DNA of 64,000 nucleotides from an uncultured Pseudanabaenaceae cyanobacterium (GTDB taxonomy: Bacteria > Cyanobacteriota > Cyanobacteriia > Pseudanabaenales > Pseudanabaenaceae): NCBI GenBank assembly GCA_937927915.1, contig CALGKB010000004.1:310001-374000 (forward strand). Reading direction: 5' to 3'. The notes under the pieces were generated by a model. The model was not told where the DNA came from, searched no databases, and worked only from the letters and a program-made list of their open reading frames with translations. The position numbers and the translations under genes were made by a program. Numbering within the stretch: the stretch's first letter is position 1; each line of letters begins with the position of its first letter. Below, one piece after another: positions 11,265-19,488 of this stretch.

Positions 11265-11769
11265 GGAAGAGCAGCCCTGCGCTATTGCTGTGGGGAGCAA
11301 TTTGGGGGATTCCTTGAGGATTGTCAACCAAGCGGTCACTGCCCTGGGGGAGGGAGTGAATGTAACAGCGGTGTCGCGGTGGTATAGGACGAAACCGATC
11401 GGCTATAGGGAGGGTCAGCCCTGCCTCCTGGAGCAACCAGACTTTATCAACGGCTGTGTCATTGGTACTACCTCTCTATCCCCTGGGGAGCTGCTAGAAT
11501 TTTTACTGCGGGTGGAACAGTCCTTTGGCAGAGTGAGACGGCAAAAATATGACGCCCGCACCTTAGATTTGGATTTATTGTTGTACGCCGATGCCGTGAT
11601 TGCCACTCCCCGTCTACAAGTGCCCCATCCCCGAATGACCGATCGGGGCTTTGTGCTCATCCCTTTGGCGGAGATTGCTCCTGATTGGTGGCATCCCCTA
11701 GCAAACCGATCGGTACTAGACCTTGCCCAGAGCCTCACCCACTCCCTCTGTCAACCTGTACCCCTGTAA
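11248..11769 (+). CDS. folK: 6-hydroxymethyl-7,8-dihydropterin pyrophosphokinase
   Basis: HPPK transfers pyrophosphate from ATP to the pterin in folate synthesis. The 173 residues show AIAVGSNLGDS, the central FGRVRRQKYDARTLDLDLLLY (Mg-binding Asp pair) and PHPRMTDRGFVLIPL, all hallmarks of the family. The start appears to be TTG at 11248, inside the last codons of the J-TPR gene; no ATG or GTG fits the conserved N-terminus. lptB follows after 3 nt. Confidence 0.95.
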   Translation: MVKRNREEQPCAIAVGSNLGDSLRIVNQAVTALGEGVNVTAVSRWYRTKPIGYREGQPCLLEQPDFINGCVIGTTSLSPGELLEFLLRVEQSFGRVRRQKYDARTLDLDLLLYADAVIATPRLQVPHPRMTDRGFVLIPLAEIAPDWWHPLANRSVLDLAQSLTHSLCQPVPL

Positions 11770-11772
11770 ACA

Positions 11773-12501
11773 ATGGAAATTTGCCTACGCAGTGTCAGTA
11801 AGGTTTACGGGCGGCGGCGGGTAGTACAGCAGGTAAGTGTGTCCGTTGCCCAGGGGGAGATCGTGGGGCTATTGGGACCAAACGGGGCAGGGAAAACCAC
11901 TACCTTTTATATTGCCACTGGTTTAGTGCAACCGGATGAAGGCTATGTCTGTTTAGGGGGCAGGGATATTACCCGTCTGCCTATCCATCGGCGGGCACGC
12001 CTGGGGATTGCCTATCTGGCGCAGGAACCGACTATCTTTCGCAATTTGACAGTAGCGGAAAATCTGCTCTTAGTTATGGAACAAACACAAGTCCCTCCTC
12101 CCAAGCGGCGCGAACGTCTGTACCAACTCCTGCAAGAATTTCGCCTAGAACACGTTGCCCACAGTTTGGGCATTCAGGTGTCGGGAGGAGAACGCCGCCG
12201 CACAGAAATTGCTAGAGCTTTGGCAGTGGGGATAGAGGGACCCAAATTTTTGCTCCTCGATGAACCCTTTGCTGGGGTTGACCCCATTGCTGTCGCCGAA
12301 ATCCAAGAGATCATGGCAACCCTAAAGCAGCGAAATATGGGCATTTTAATCACGGACCACAATGTGCGGGAAACCCTGGCAGTCATCGATCGGGCTTACA
12401 TCATGCGGGAGGGGGAAATCCTAGCCGCCGGGAATAGCCAGGAACTGTCAGAAAATCCCCAGGTGCGGAAATACTATCTGGGGGAGCGTTTTCATTTTTA
12501 A
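11773..12501 (+). CDS. lptB: LPS export ABC transporter ATPase LptB-like
   Basis: This 242-residue ABC ATPase carries Walker A (GPNGAGKTT), a Q-loop (AYLAQEP), the signature VSGGERRR, Walker B (KFLLLDEPFAG) and the switch His (LITDHNVRE). The TDHNVRETL segment and overall length are typical of LptB, which drives lipopolysaccharide transport with LptFG. No lptF/G-like gene follows. Instead, a decayed transporter gene on the other strand shares the tetranucleotide TTAA with the lptB stop (12498-12501). Confidence 0.85.
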   Translation: MEICLRSVSKVYGRRRVVQQVSVSVAQGEIVGLLGPNGAGKTTTFYIATGLVQPDEGYVCLGGRDITRLPIHRRARLGIAYLAQEPTIFRNLTVAENLLLVMEQTQVPPPKRRERLYQLLQEFRLEHVAHSLGIQVSGGERRRTEIARALAVGIEGPKFLLLDEPFAGVDPIAVAEIQEIMATLKQRNMGILITDHNVRETLAVIDRAYIMREGEILAAGNSQELSENPQVRKYYLGERFHF

Positions 12502-13136
12502 CTCACCCGATCGGGCTTGAGCAATCCTCCCGCCAACACCGCACCCCCCAGCGAAAACAATACCGTAATTTTGGGCACACTTCTCCAGGCTAAAAATAAC
12601 AGACAAAAAGCCACTAGATATCGGTAGGGGACGGCTCACCCCGTTGACCACACTGGTAGCTGCCACCGCGGGGCTAACCTGCCCCATGGGACTAGAAATA
12701 CCGATCGCGCTCAAGCCAATCAAAGTGCCAATACCAGACTGGGGGGATAGCCAGTAGTTGTCTCTGCCATGCCACTCTGCTTAGCCACGGGCAACCAATC
12801 GGGCGGCGGTAAGCCCATAAAACACCACCCCTAAAATCCGCCATGTTAGGCGGGCGTAAGCCATAGGTCGTGATTAGCCAGTTTGCCAGGGGAGCTGTGA
12901 TAATGGGAAAGAGGCCAAACCCCACGATCGTCAACCCTACCCCTAACCCCTTGCGATACCGTACGCCCCCGTGATCACCCATATAAAAACCCGTTATGGT
13001 CATACCAACAAACTGGCAGTGGCATTGAGACCAACCTCCTACGCCAAGGGCTTCCTGCAAATACTCCAGGCATAGATATACCCAAGCACAGCATGACCAC
13101 CATCCCCAGGGGAATGAGCGGCCATCTCCTCCCCAT
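12498..13136 (-). pseudogene. Decayed MFS transporter gene (OFA / oxalate-formate antiporter-like)
   Basis: Read leftward, fragments of an MFS protein appear in alternating frames. From an ATG at 13136, RRWPLIPLGMVVMLCLGI is followed one frame over by YAWSICRKPL and VGLNATASLL. Then come GVGLTIVGFGLFPIITAPL and WLITTYGLR, then TWRILGVVFYGLTAARLVA in another frame, then IGLSAIGISSPMGQ and VVNGVSRPL. The end is GAVLAGGLLKPDRVS and a stop at 12498. Membrane-like segments and the order match an OFA-family transporter, but frameshifts and stops break it, and at about 640 bp it is roughly half the usual 1.2 kb. It is therefore a remnant with internal deletions. It fills most of the only long gene-free stretch; I see nothing else in 13137-13283 beyond the start region of the next gene. 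Confidence 0.75.
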
Positions 13137-13283
13137 ACACAATTCTCCACAAAGCCGCCAATATTCTAGGGTCTGACCCTTGCATATTCAAGAAATTCTG
13201 CTATTTTATGTTCATCCAAAGCGACTGATAGGTTGCAGGGTTTAGACAAATGTGGTATTGAAGACGGGAGTGTGAGGATGTCC

Positions 13284-14918
13284 ATGAGTGTAGAAGATGC
13301 CTTAGTCATTGTCGATGCTGTCTTACAGCAAAAACGTCTGAGTAACGTACAGGAACTCCTATTTCGCCAGGCATGGGAGGGCAAAACCTACATAGAAATT
13401 GCGGAAGCTTCTGGCTATGATGCCTCTTACATTAGGGATGTGGGTTACAAACTGTGGCAATCCCTGTCCAATGCCCTGGGGGAAAGAGTGTCCAAAAATA
13501 ACTTACAAGTGGTATTTCGCCGCCAGTTAGCTCGCTGGCAACACCAGGGGACACCCCCTACCACCCCAGAAATACGCTATGTTCCTCCCACCCCCGATGG
13601 ACGCTACATCGACTGGGGAAAAGCCCCTGACAGCAGTCTGTTTTTTGGCAGGGTCCAGGAACTAGCGGAACTGACGCAGTGGATCAAGGCAGACCAACTA
13701 CGTTTAATCGGCATCTTTGGCATGGGGGGCATTGGCAAAAGCCTCTTTACTATTAAACTAGCGGAACAGGTAGAAGGGGACTTCCAGTACATTATCTGGC
13801 GCTCCCTCACCCACGCCCCTACCCCCCAAGAACTCCTGACGGATTTGCTCTGTTTTTGCCACCAGGGACAGGAACCCAAGGGCAGTTTGGATACCCTCCT
13901 CTCTCTTTTGATGAATCACTTGCGTCAGCATCGCTGCTTGATCATTTTAGACGGCGTAGAGGGAGTGATGGCAGGGGGCAAAACCACAGGTACCTACTTG
14001 CCTGGCTACGAGGCATTTGGGGAAATTTTCCGCCAGGTGGGAGAGGTAAAACATCAGAGTTGTCTTTTGCTCAACGGCAGGGAAAAACCCGATGAACTAG
14101 CTCCCTTAGAAGGGGAAACGGTGCGCTCCATCCAACTGCAGGGGTTAGAGGAAGAAGCCCTCGCTATGTTTGCCAAGGGTCTGTCTGACAGCGGTGCTGC
14201 TAGGGAACTGATGGAATTCTACGGCGGTAACCCTATGGCACTCAAGATTGTCTTCCGATCGATTCAGGAACTTTTTGATGGCAATGTGTCGGAATTTTTG
14301 GCACAGAATACCCCTGTTTTTAGCAGTATTCGTCAGATCTTGGACCAACAATTCCAGCGTCTTTCAGAGGTAGAACGCCAGATCATGTTTTGGCTGGCAA
14401 TCAATCAAACCCCTGTCTCCCACAAACAACTGCAGGCGGATATGTCGGTCAACGGCAACTGCCCTGGTCTCTTAGAAGCTCTCTACTCTCTGAAGTGGCG
14501 CTCTTTGATTGAAAAACGATCGGAAGGTTTTACCCTGCAACCCGTTGTAATGATGTATGTCTTGGAACATGTGGTCAATGAAGCATTTGCCGCCATCATA
14601 GCAGGGAACCTCAGTTTTCTATCCCAGTATTTGTTGATCCGTCCTAGCTCTGCTCCCCCTATCCGCGAACGTCAGGTTCGCTTTATCCTGTATCCCCTAG
14701 TCAATCGTTTGACTACTAGTTTTGCCAATCGGGACCTCCTGGTTAACCATCTCAATACTCTCCTCAGCGGCAATGACCAGCATCTCTCTACCTACTGCTC
14801 TATGAATCTACGCTTACTACTGCAACAGCTACAACTGGAGGGAAAAGGCAGCCGCAGCTCAGAAATCGGGGAGATCAATCGGGTTACAAACTCCCTCGAA
14901 CCCTTAGCTGCTCTCTAG
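13284..14918 (+). CDS. STAND (NB-ARC) NTPase with N-terminal HTH-like domain, no WD40 repeats
   Basis: This 544-residue protein begins with a helical domain of the kind found at the N-terminus of cyanobacterial vWA-MoxR-associated/NB-ARC proteins (MSVEDALVIVDAVL, AWEGKTYIEIAEASGYDASYI, residues 1-85). A linker ends in YIDWGKAPDSSLFFGR. The NTPase follows: Walker A GMGGIGKS (about 146-153), Walker B LIILDGVEG (about 218-226), GGNPMALKI, and a winged-helix-like region. Homologues often continue into WD40 repeats; this one stops after a helical tail. I start it at the second ATG (GAGG 6 nt upstream) rather than upstream in-frame starts. A paralogue lies at 29982-31580. The role may be signal sensing or defence, but nothing here proves either. 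Confidence 0.85.
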   Translation: MSVEDALVIVDAVLQQKRLSNVQELLFRQAWEGKTYIEIAEASGYDASYIRDVGYKLWQSLSNALGERVSKNNLQVVFRRQLARWQHQGTPPTTPEIRYVPPTPDGRYIDWGKAPDSSLFFGRVQELAELTQWIKADQLRLIGIFGMGGIGKSLFTIKLAEQVEGDFQYIIWRSLTHAPTPQELLTDLLCFCHQGQEPKGSLDTLLSLLMNHLRQHRCLIILDGVEGVMAGGKTTGTYLPGYEAFGEIFRQVGEVKHQSCLLLNGREKPDELAPLEGETVRSIQLQGLEEEALAMFAKGLSDSGAARELMEFYGGNPMALKIVFRSIQELFDGNVSEFLAQNTPVFSSIRQILDQQFQRLSEVERQIMFWLAINQTPVSHKQLQADMSVNGNCPGLLEALYSLKWRSLIEKRSEGFTLQPVVMMYVLEHVVNEAFAAIIAGNLSFLSQYLLIRPSSAPPIRERQVRFILYPLVNRLTTSFANRDLLVNHLNTLLSGNDQHLSTYCSMNLRLLLQQLQLEGKGSRSSEIGEINRVTNSLEPLAAL

Positions 14919-15163
14919 TTAGTCTTTTTGTCCTGTTTGGCGACTTTGACAATTGCTGCCATACCTTTTTTGACCTCGGGGCGCGCAACTTTAGCCTGGG
15001 GGACAACGAGGGTAGTACTAGTGGATTTTGCTTTGGTGCTATATCTCCTCTCTGCTTCCTCATCAATGAGGGAGCTGACCAAGGCAAAGCAAGTATAGGG
15101 CACGACTATTGCCATAGAGGCAAGCAAAAGAACGCTTTCCCAGTACATTCCAGGTGCAAACAT
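14915..15163 (-). CDS. Small single-span membrane protein
   Basis: The protein has 82 residues. One transmembrane helix lies near the N-terminus (VLLLASMAIVVPYTCFALV, about 11-29), followed by an acidic turn (DEEAERRY) and a basic Lys-rich tail. I recognise no family. The initiator ATG has GGGGA 9 nt upstream. The stop TAG interlocks with the TAG of the STAND gene in the palindrome CTAG (14915-14918). Confidence 0.65.
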   Translation of the reverse strand: MFAPGMYWESVLLLASMAIVVPYTCFALVSSLIDEEAERRYSTKAKSTSTTLVVPQAKVARPEVKKGMAAIVKVAKQDKKTN

Positions 15164-15260
15164 CTAAACTTATCCCCTAACAATAGCACATTGTACCAGT
15201 TTGTCTACTGTCCTGCTTTGGAAGCGCATCGGTACTGTTCTCCACCGTCTGCGCCAGCAA

Positions 15261-16241
15261 TTAGGGGACAGCGATTTGTAACCGCACCCTGCCCGTCTCC
15301 TCTGGGGGAGTCCAATTCTGCAGCAACTGGGACCACAGGGTACCGTCACCCCCTTCCACTCCCACCCCCGCTACTTTGCCCCCCTCGATCGTTATATCAA
15401 TTGTCACCTGTCCTTGGGGTAAGGCATTAGAGCGCAAATATTCCAGCAAACTGTTGGTGAGGGTTTCGGAGGTAGCGATTTCTACAGCATCGATCGTGAC
15501 CGTCCGGGGTACAGCGGCAGCTTCAGGAGCTTCAGGCACTGGCTCAGGTATGGGAGGGGTAGCATCCTGGGAGTCTGGAATAGCAGCCCTAGGCTCTGGT
15601 GGTGTGGGGGGAGGCTCAACTTTCTCCGCAGGGGGGGGAGCAGGGGGACGGGGATAGACCCGAATAGGGGGCAGCTTGGGAGGAGACTGCGGTTGAGGGG
15701 GGGGAGGAAAAAAAGGGGGGTTGTTATGTTTCCCAGGGGGAGGGGGAGCAGGGCGTGAGCCTGGCTGAGGGGCAGGTTCGACAACCCCAGAGGGCACGGT
15801 ATTGCTACGATGGGAGCGGGAAGCTAACCATACCCCTACCATTGCCCCCATCGTGAGGGAGGCAATCCCCACAATGACTGTTTTTAATGTTTCCCCCCCT
15901 TGTCTAGGGATAGCAGCAGAGGCAGGCAAGAGTAGGACTTCCCCCCGCAACGCCTCGATCGCTGCCCTGGCATCCATTAACTGTGTACTAGTGAGTTTTA
16001 AGCCCAGGAGGTAATGGCACTCTGGTAAGTTGCTAACCTGCAAAAAATTGCCCCCATAGCTATCTATCCCCTGTACCACCGTCCACAAGTAGGGAAGGTC
16101 TCCTTCTAGGCACTGGTTATCCCTAAAATGCAGTCTAAAGCGGAGGTCCTGGGGCGCTAACCGATCGTTTAACACCACCTCCGCCTGCCACCAGACCTGG
16201 AGGACACAGGAGGGCTGCACGTAGGAACGTTCCCGCCGCAC
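15261..16241 (-). CDS. Proline-rich DUF4335-like membrane protein
   Basis: The protein has 326 residues. The N-terminal domain (about 1-110) contains VQPSCVLQVWWQ and LPECHYLLGLKLTSTQLMDAR, resembling the cyanobacterial DUF4335 family. One membrane helix follows (TVIVGIASLTMGAMVGVWLA, about 120-139). A roughly 100-residue segment then consists mostly of Pro with Lys/Glu (PAPPPPGK, PPPAEKVEPPPTPPEP). The C-terminal domain (about 240-326, TVTIDAVEIATSETL, ending GRVRLQIAVP) has the look of a TonB-like alpha/beta domain. It could span the cell wall. The GTG start shares one base with the stop of the preceding gene (TAGTG). Confidence 0.6.
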   Translation of the reverse strand: MRRERSYVQPSCVLQVWWQAEVVLNDRLAPQDLRFRLHFRDNQCLEGDLPYLWTVVQGIDSYGGNFLQVSNLPECHYLLGLKLTSTQLMDARAAIEALRGEVLLLPASAAIPRQGGETLKTVIVGIASLTMGAMVGVWLASRSHRSNTVPSGVVEPAPQPGSRPAPPPPGKHNNPPFFPPPPQPQSPPKLPPIRVYPRPPAPPPAEKVEPPPTPPEPRAAIPDSQDATPPIPEPVPEAPEAAAVPRTVTIDAVEIATSETLTNSLLEYLRSNALPQGQVTIDITIEGGKVAGVGVEGGDGTLWSQLLQNWTPPEETGRVRLQIAVP

Positions 16242-16486
16242 TACTCCCGACTTTGTCGATTGGAATGGGACAGTTCTTCTGTTACCGCGTCAATAGCGGC
16301 ATTGAGTTGGGCAATCTTTTCCTCCAGGGTGCGCGCCACATCCTTTGGCTCCAGTTCGGGGTTCTCCTCCTCTGTTTCCTCCCCTGCCCCACTACGCCAG
16401 TTCCAAGCGACAATTGCCCCGATCGTTGCTCCTATAGCGGTCCCCAGGAAGAATCCCCCCCAAAAGTTATCTCCCTTGCCTGCCAT
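16241..16486 (-). CDS. Small YtxH-like membrane protein
   Basis: The protein has 81 residues. A glycine-rich membrane helix is followed by an acidic coiled-coil tail (GGFFLGTAIGATIGAIVAW, then EEENPELEPKDVARTLEEKI). This pattern is seen in YtxH/gas-vesicle-like small proteins. The ATG at 16486 follows the accB stop after one base and has GAGG 6 nt upstream. It lies between accB and the DUF4335-like gene, forming an efp-accB-small-DUF4335 operon. Confidence 0.75.
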   Translation of the reverse strand: MAGKGDNFWGGFFLGTAIGATIGAIVAWNWRSGAGEETEEENPELEPKDVARTLEEKIAQLNAAIDAVTEELSHSNRQSRE

Positions 16487-16487
16487 A

Positions 16488-16922
16488 CTAGACCTCAATG
16501 CGCATCAACACCTGACCAAATTCGATCGGTTGGGCATTTTCCACCAGAATTTCCGCTATCCGCCCCGCTACCTCTGCTTCAATTTCGTTCATTAACTTCA
16601 TAGCTTCTATGATACAGAGCGTCTGACCCTTTTTCACCATTTCCCCCACCTCCACAAAAGGAGGTTCCCCAGGGGCAGGAGAACGGTAAAATGTCCCCAC
16701 CATCGGCGAGACCACATCCACCAACTTGCGGGAATCAGGGACAGGGGAGGCAGGGGGGGGTTCAGGGGTAGGAGAGGCAGACACGGTGGGTACCCCAACG
16801 GCGACCGTCTCACTTTTGCGCACCTGTAATTTCAGGTCTCCTGACTCCAACGTCAGTTCCGTGATGTCCGTCTCGTTGAGAATCTTCAGTAATTCCCGTA
16901 GCTGCTCCAGATTCCAATCCAC
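16488..16922 (-). CDS. accB: Biotin carboxyl carrier protein of acetyl-CoA carboxylase
   Basis: AccB carries the biotin that shuttles carboxyl groups for malonyl-CoA synthesis. The 144 residues comprise an N-terminal helix ([19 protein letters not shown]), a Pro/Ser-rich linker and a C-terminal biotinyl domain with the biotinylation lysine K109 in [13 protein letters not shown]. The start is GTG placed immediately after the efp stop (TAG then GTG, no spacer), so translation is probably coupled. The efp-accB order is common in cyanobacteria; accC and accD are elsewhere. Confidence 0.96.
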   Translation of the reverse strand: MDWNLEQLRELLKILNETDITELTLESGDLKLQVRKSETVAVGVPTVSASPTPEPPPASPVPDSRKLVDVVSPMVGTFYRSPAPGEPPFVEVGEMVKKGQTLCIIEAMKLMNEIEAEVAGRIAEILVENAQPIEFGQVLMRIEV

Positions 16923-17498
16923 CTAGTTTTCCCGTCCTAAATAAGAGTCATCCCTTGTGTCAATTTTGATGCGGTCTCCCACATTGACAAATAGGGGTAC
17001 GGAAATTATAGCCCCCGTTTCTACCTTAGCGGGTTTGCTACCCCCTGTGGCTGTGTCACCCCTTACGCCAGGGTCAGTTTCTATTACTTCCAGCACAACA
17101 GTGTTGGGTAATTCTACATCAATCACCTGGTTGTTTTTGTTCCAGCGCACCACACTGACTTCCATGCCCTCTTTAATGTACTTGACCTTGGGACCAATCT
17201 GTTCCGCCGTGAGGGTGGCTTCTTCGTAGGTGTTCATGTCCATAAACACATAGTTGTCCCCCTCCTTGTAGGTGTGTTGCATCACACTTTTCTCCAGGAT
17301 TGCCTGGGGCACCATTTCCCCGGCGCGGAAGGTTTTCTCTAACACGCTCCCCGTCTGGGCATTTTTTAGCTTGGTGCGCACGAAGGCTGCTCCCTTGCCT
17401 GGTTTAACGTGGAGGAACTCCACCACTTTCCAGACACTGCCATCTATTTCTACCGTTGTCCCAGGGCGCAAGTCGTTACTAGAAATCATTGTGCTCAT
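16923..17498 (-). CDS. efp: Translation elongation factor P
   Basis: EF-P relieves ribosome stalling at consecutive prolines. This 191-residue protein has the three beta domains and the loop VKPGKGAAF with K35 at the position that is modified in many bacteria. No EpmA, EpmB or EarP gene is adjacent. The first ATG ([10 protein letters not shown]) is favoured by AAGG 5 nt upstream, and a second ATG lies three codons on. Two proline-rich proteins in this window (15261-16241 and the lrtA linker) would be likely clients. It heads the leftward accB operon and is divergent from an oxygenase gene. Confidence 0.97.
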   Translation of the reverse strand: MSTMISSNDLRPGTTVEIDGSVWKVVEFLHVKPGKGAAFVRTKLKNAQTGSVLEKTFRAGEMVPQAILEKSVMQHTYKEGDNYVFMDMNTYEEATLTAEQIGPKVKYIKEGMEVSVVRWNKNNQVIDVELPNTVVLEVIETDPGVRGDTATGGSKPAKVETGAIISVPLFVNVGDRIKIDTRDDSYLGREN

Positions 17499-17596
17499 AC
17501 TTACCTTAGCCTCAGTATCTTAGCAAAAAAGAGGAACGCTATTGCAGATATTTGGGCAGTTGGTAAGATAAAGCTGTCGGCGTACCAGTTGCTGCT

Positions 17597-18502
17597 ATGA
17601 AGAGTGCTGCCCATCCCAAGTCCTTTGCCCATGCCCCTAGGGCTACTGCTTCCCCCGTTGACCTGCAGCGCTTGCTCCAGCAGTTGGAGTTGGTGCAAAA
17701 GTTTGCCAAAGAAGGATTTTGGCTGACTCCTGTGGAGCTGAGTAATTTATTAGAAATTGACCCCCAACAACTACAGGGGCAGCGACAGTTTGCCTGGCGC
17801 AATTTTGTCTGTCATTTGGTGCGGCAACAACCCCAGGAGTTTTGGCAAATATCCCCTGTGGGCATCCTTGCTCCTACTACTCCCCCTGCGCAACCGGTTA
17901 GGAAAGAGGGCAATGTTATTCCTTCTGTTTATGCCCAAATTGAGAACTTCTTACCCTATGCCCAGTGGCAGGAATTACTGGAGTTTGTCTATACTCAGGA
18001 GCGCAATTTTGTCCCCACCAGTACCACTACAGGGGAGACGGATTACCGCCGCTCTATGATTCTCTATCACTTCCCCAAATTTAGTGAGTTGATGATCCAA
18101 CGGGTGCGACAAATCTATCCCCATGTCCTCACCTATCTGCAGCAGCCCTACTTTGAGGTGAGCACGATCGAGTGTCAGTTAACTATGCACAATGACGGCA
18201 ATTATTACCGCATCCACAATGACAATGGCAGCCCTGAGTGTGCAACACGGGTACTCACCTATGTCTATTATTTCTATCGCGAACCGAAGGGATTTACGGG
18301 GGGGGAATTGCGCCTGTACAACATGAAGGAAGAGGGGGGGTACTTAGTGGCAGCGGACTCCTATACGGATATTCAACCTCTTAACAACAGTGTTGTCTTT
18401 TTTATGAGTGGGGTGATGCATGAGGTTTTACCTGTCCGGTGTCCTAGTCGTTTGTTTGCTGACAGTCGCTTTACGATCAATGGCTGGCTACGACGGGCTT
18501 AA
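17597..18502 (+). CDS. 2OG-Fe(II) dioxygenase, prolyl 4-hydroxylase-like
   Basis: The 301 residues include an N-terminal helical region (1-110) of unknown role and a C-terminal double-stranded beta-helix oxygenase domain of the P4H type. The iron triad is visible as H207-x-D209 (YRIHNDNGS) and H275 (SGVMHEVLPV), with an arginine downstream (SRFTING) placed to bind 2-oxoglutarate. The motif GFTGGELRLY matches P4H-like enzymes. The substrate is unknown. It is divergent from efp, with 98 nt between the starts. Confidence 0.88.
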   Translation: MKSAAHPKSFAHAPRATASPVDLQRLLQQLELVQKFAKEGFWLTPVELSNLLEIDPQQLQGQRQFAWRNFVCHLVRQQPQEFWQISPVGILAPTTPPAQPVRKEGNVIPSVYAQIENFLPYAQWQELLEFVYTQERNFVPTSTTTGETDYRRSMILYHFPKFSELMIQRVRQIYPHVLTYLQQPYFEVSTIECQLTMHNDGNYYRIHNDNGSPECATRVLTYVYYFYREPKGFTGGELRLYNMKEEGGYLVAADSYTDIQPLNNSVVFFMSGVMHEVLPVRCPSRLFADSRFTINGWLRRA

Positions 18503-18594
18503 TCTTTCTGGGGTGAGAGGGAAATTTCTGTCTGGTAGGGAAGGGAATTTTTAGTATATTTTGCTACCATAGCCCCTGCATTCTTTAGCGTTCT

Positions 18595-19488
18595 ATGGCA
18601 TTTCTAGGGGATTTACGGGGGCAACTGGCGGCCCTGGGGGCAGCATTTCTGTGGGCGGCAGTCTCTGTTTATTACACCCGCCTGGGTAAACAGCTTTCCC
18701 CTCTGCTCCTTAATTTGGCAAAGGGGATTGTGGCTCTTTTGTTGTTTGTGGTCACGATCGTGGTGCGGCGGGAATCCCCCCCCTTGGTGCCTGGGGAAAC
18801 ATGGCTGTTGTTGGCGCTCAGTGGCGTAGCGGGGATTGGCATTGGGGATACGGCGTTTTTCGCCTCTTTGAATGCCTGGGGAGCGCGGCGCACTTTGTTG
18901 ATGGATTCCCTTTCCCCTGGTATGACTACGGTGTTGTCATGGTTATTTTTGCAGGAACATCTGGGCAGGGAGCATCTTCTAGGCATTGCGCTGGCAATTA
19001 GCGGTGTAGCGATCGTGGTGGGGGACCGCAGTGCGGGGAAGGTAGAGCAGTCGGAGCAGTTGAACGGGTTGGTCTATGGCTTGGTCTTTGTCCTGGCGCA
19101 GGCGATCGGTGTGATTTTATCGCGGGCAGCTTTGGCGGGTTCGCACATCTCACCCCTCTGGAGTACCACCACTAGATTGGCAGCGGGAGTGGCAGTGTTA
19201 TTACCTTTGGTAAGATTGCCAGGTTTGACTAAGCCCCAGTGGGGGCGGGAGACAGTGATCGGTGTGGTAGTGGCAGCCTTTTTCAGCACCTATTTAGGCA
19301 TTTGGCTGCAGCAGACTTCCTTGAAATTTGCCCCCGCTGCCATTGCCCAGTCCCTCAGCAGTATGGGACCAGTGTTTATTTTGCTCATCGGTTGGTGTCT
19401 GGGGGAAACGGTCAGTTACCGATCGTGGTTGGGGGTTGCCTGTGCTGTGGCAGGGGTGGTGTTACTGCTCAATGGTTTGGATAGCTAG
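18595..19488 (+). CDS. DMT-superfamily (EamA) membrane transporter
   Basis: The 297 residues form about ten transmembrane helices in two EamA repeats (first half from LAALGAAFLWAAVSVYY, second from LVYGLVFVLAQAIGVIL), as in the 10-TMS drug/metabolite exporters. The substrate cannot be told from sequence. It follows the oxygenase gene by 92 nt on the same strand. Its last 27 nt overlap the convergent CO2-hydration gene. Confidence 0.88.
   Translation: MAFLGDLRGQLAALGAAFLWAAVSVYYTRLGKQLSPLLLNLAKGIVALLLFVVTIVVRRESPPLVPGETWLLLALSGVAGIGIGDTAFFASLNAWGARRTLLMDSLSPGMTTVLSWLFLQEHLGREHLLGIALAISGVAIVVGDRSAGKVEQSEQLNGLVYGLVFVLAQAIGVILSRAALAGSHISPLWSTTTRLAAGVAVLLPLVRLPGLTKPQWGRETVIGVVVAAFFSTYLGIWLQQTSLKFAPAAIAQSLSSMGPVFILLIGWCLGETVSYRSWLGVACAVAGVVLLLNGLDS

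Noticed and set aside
15191-15430. 79-codon plus-strand frame near the end of the proline-rich gene
   Set aside because: It is opposite coding DNA for most of its length and reads as the reverse of Pro/Gly codons.
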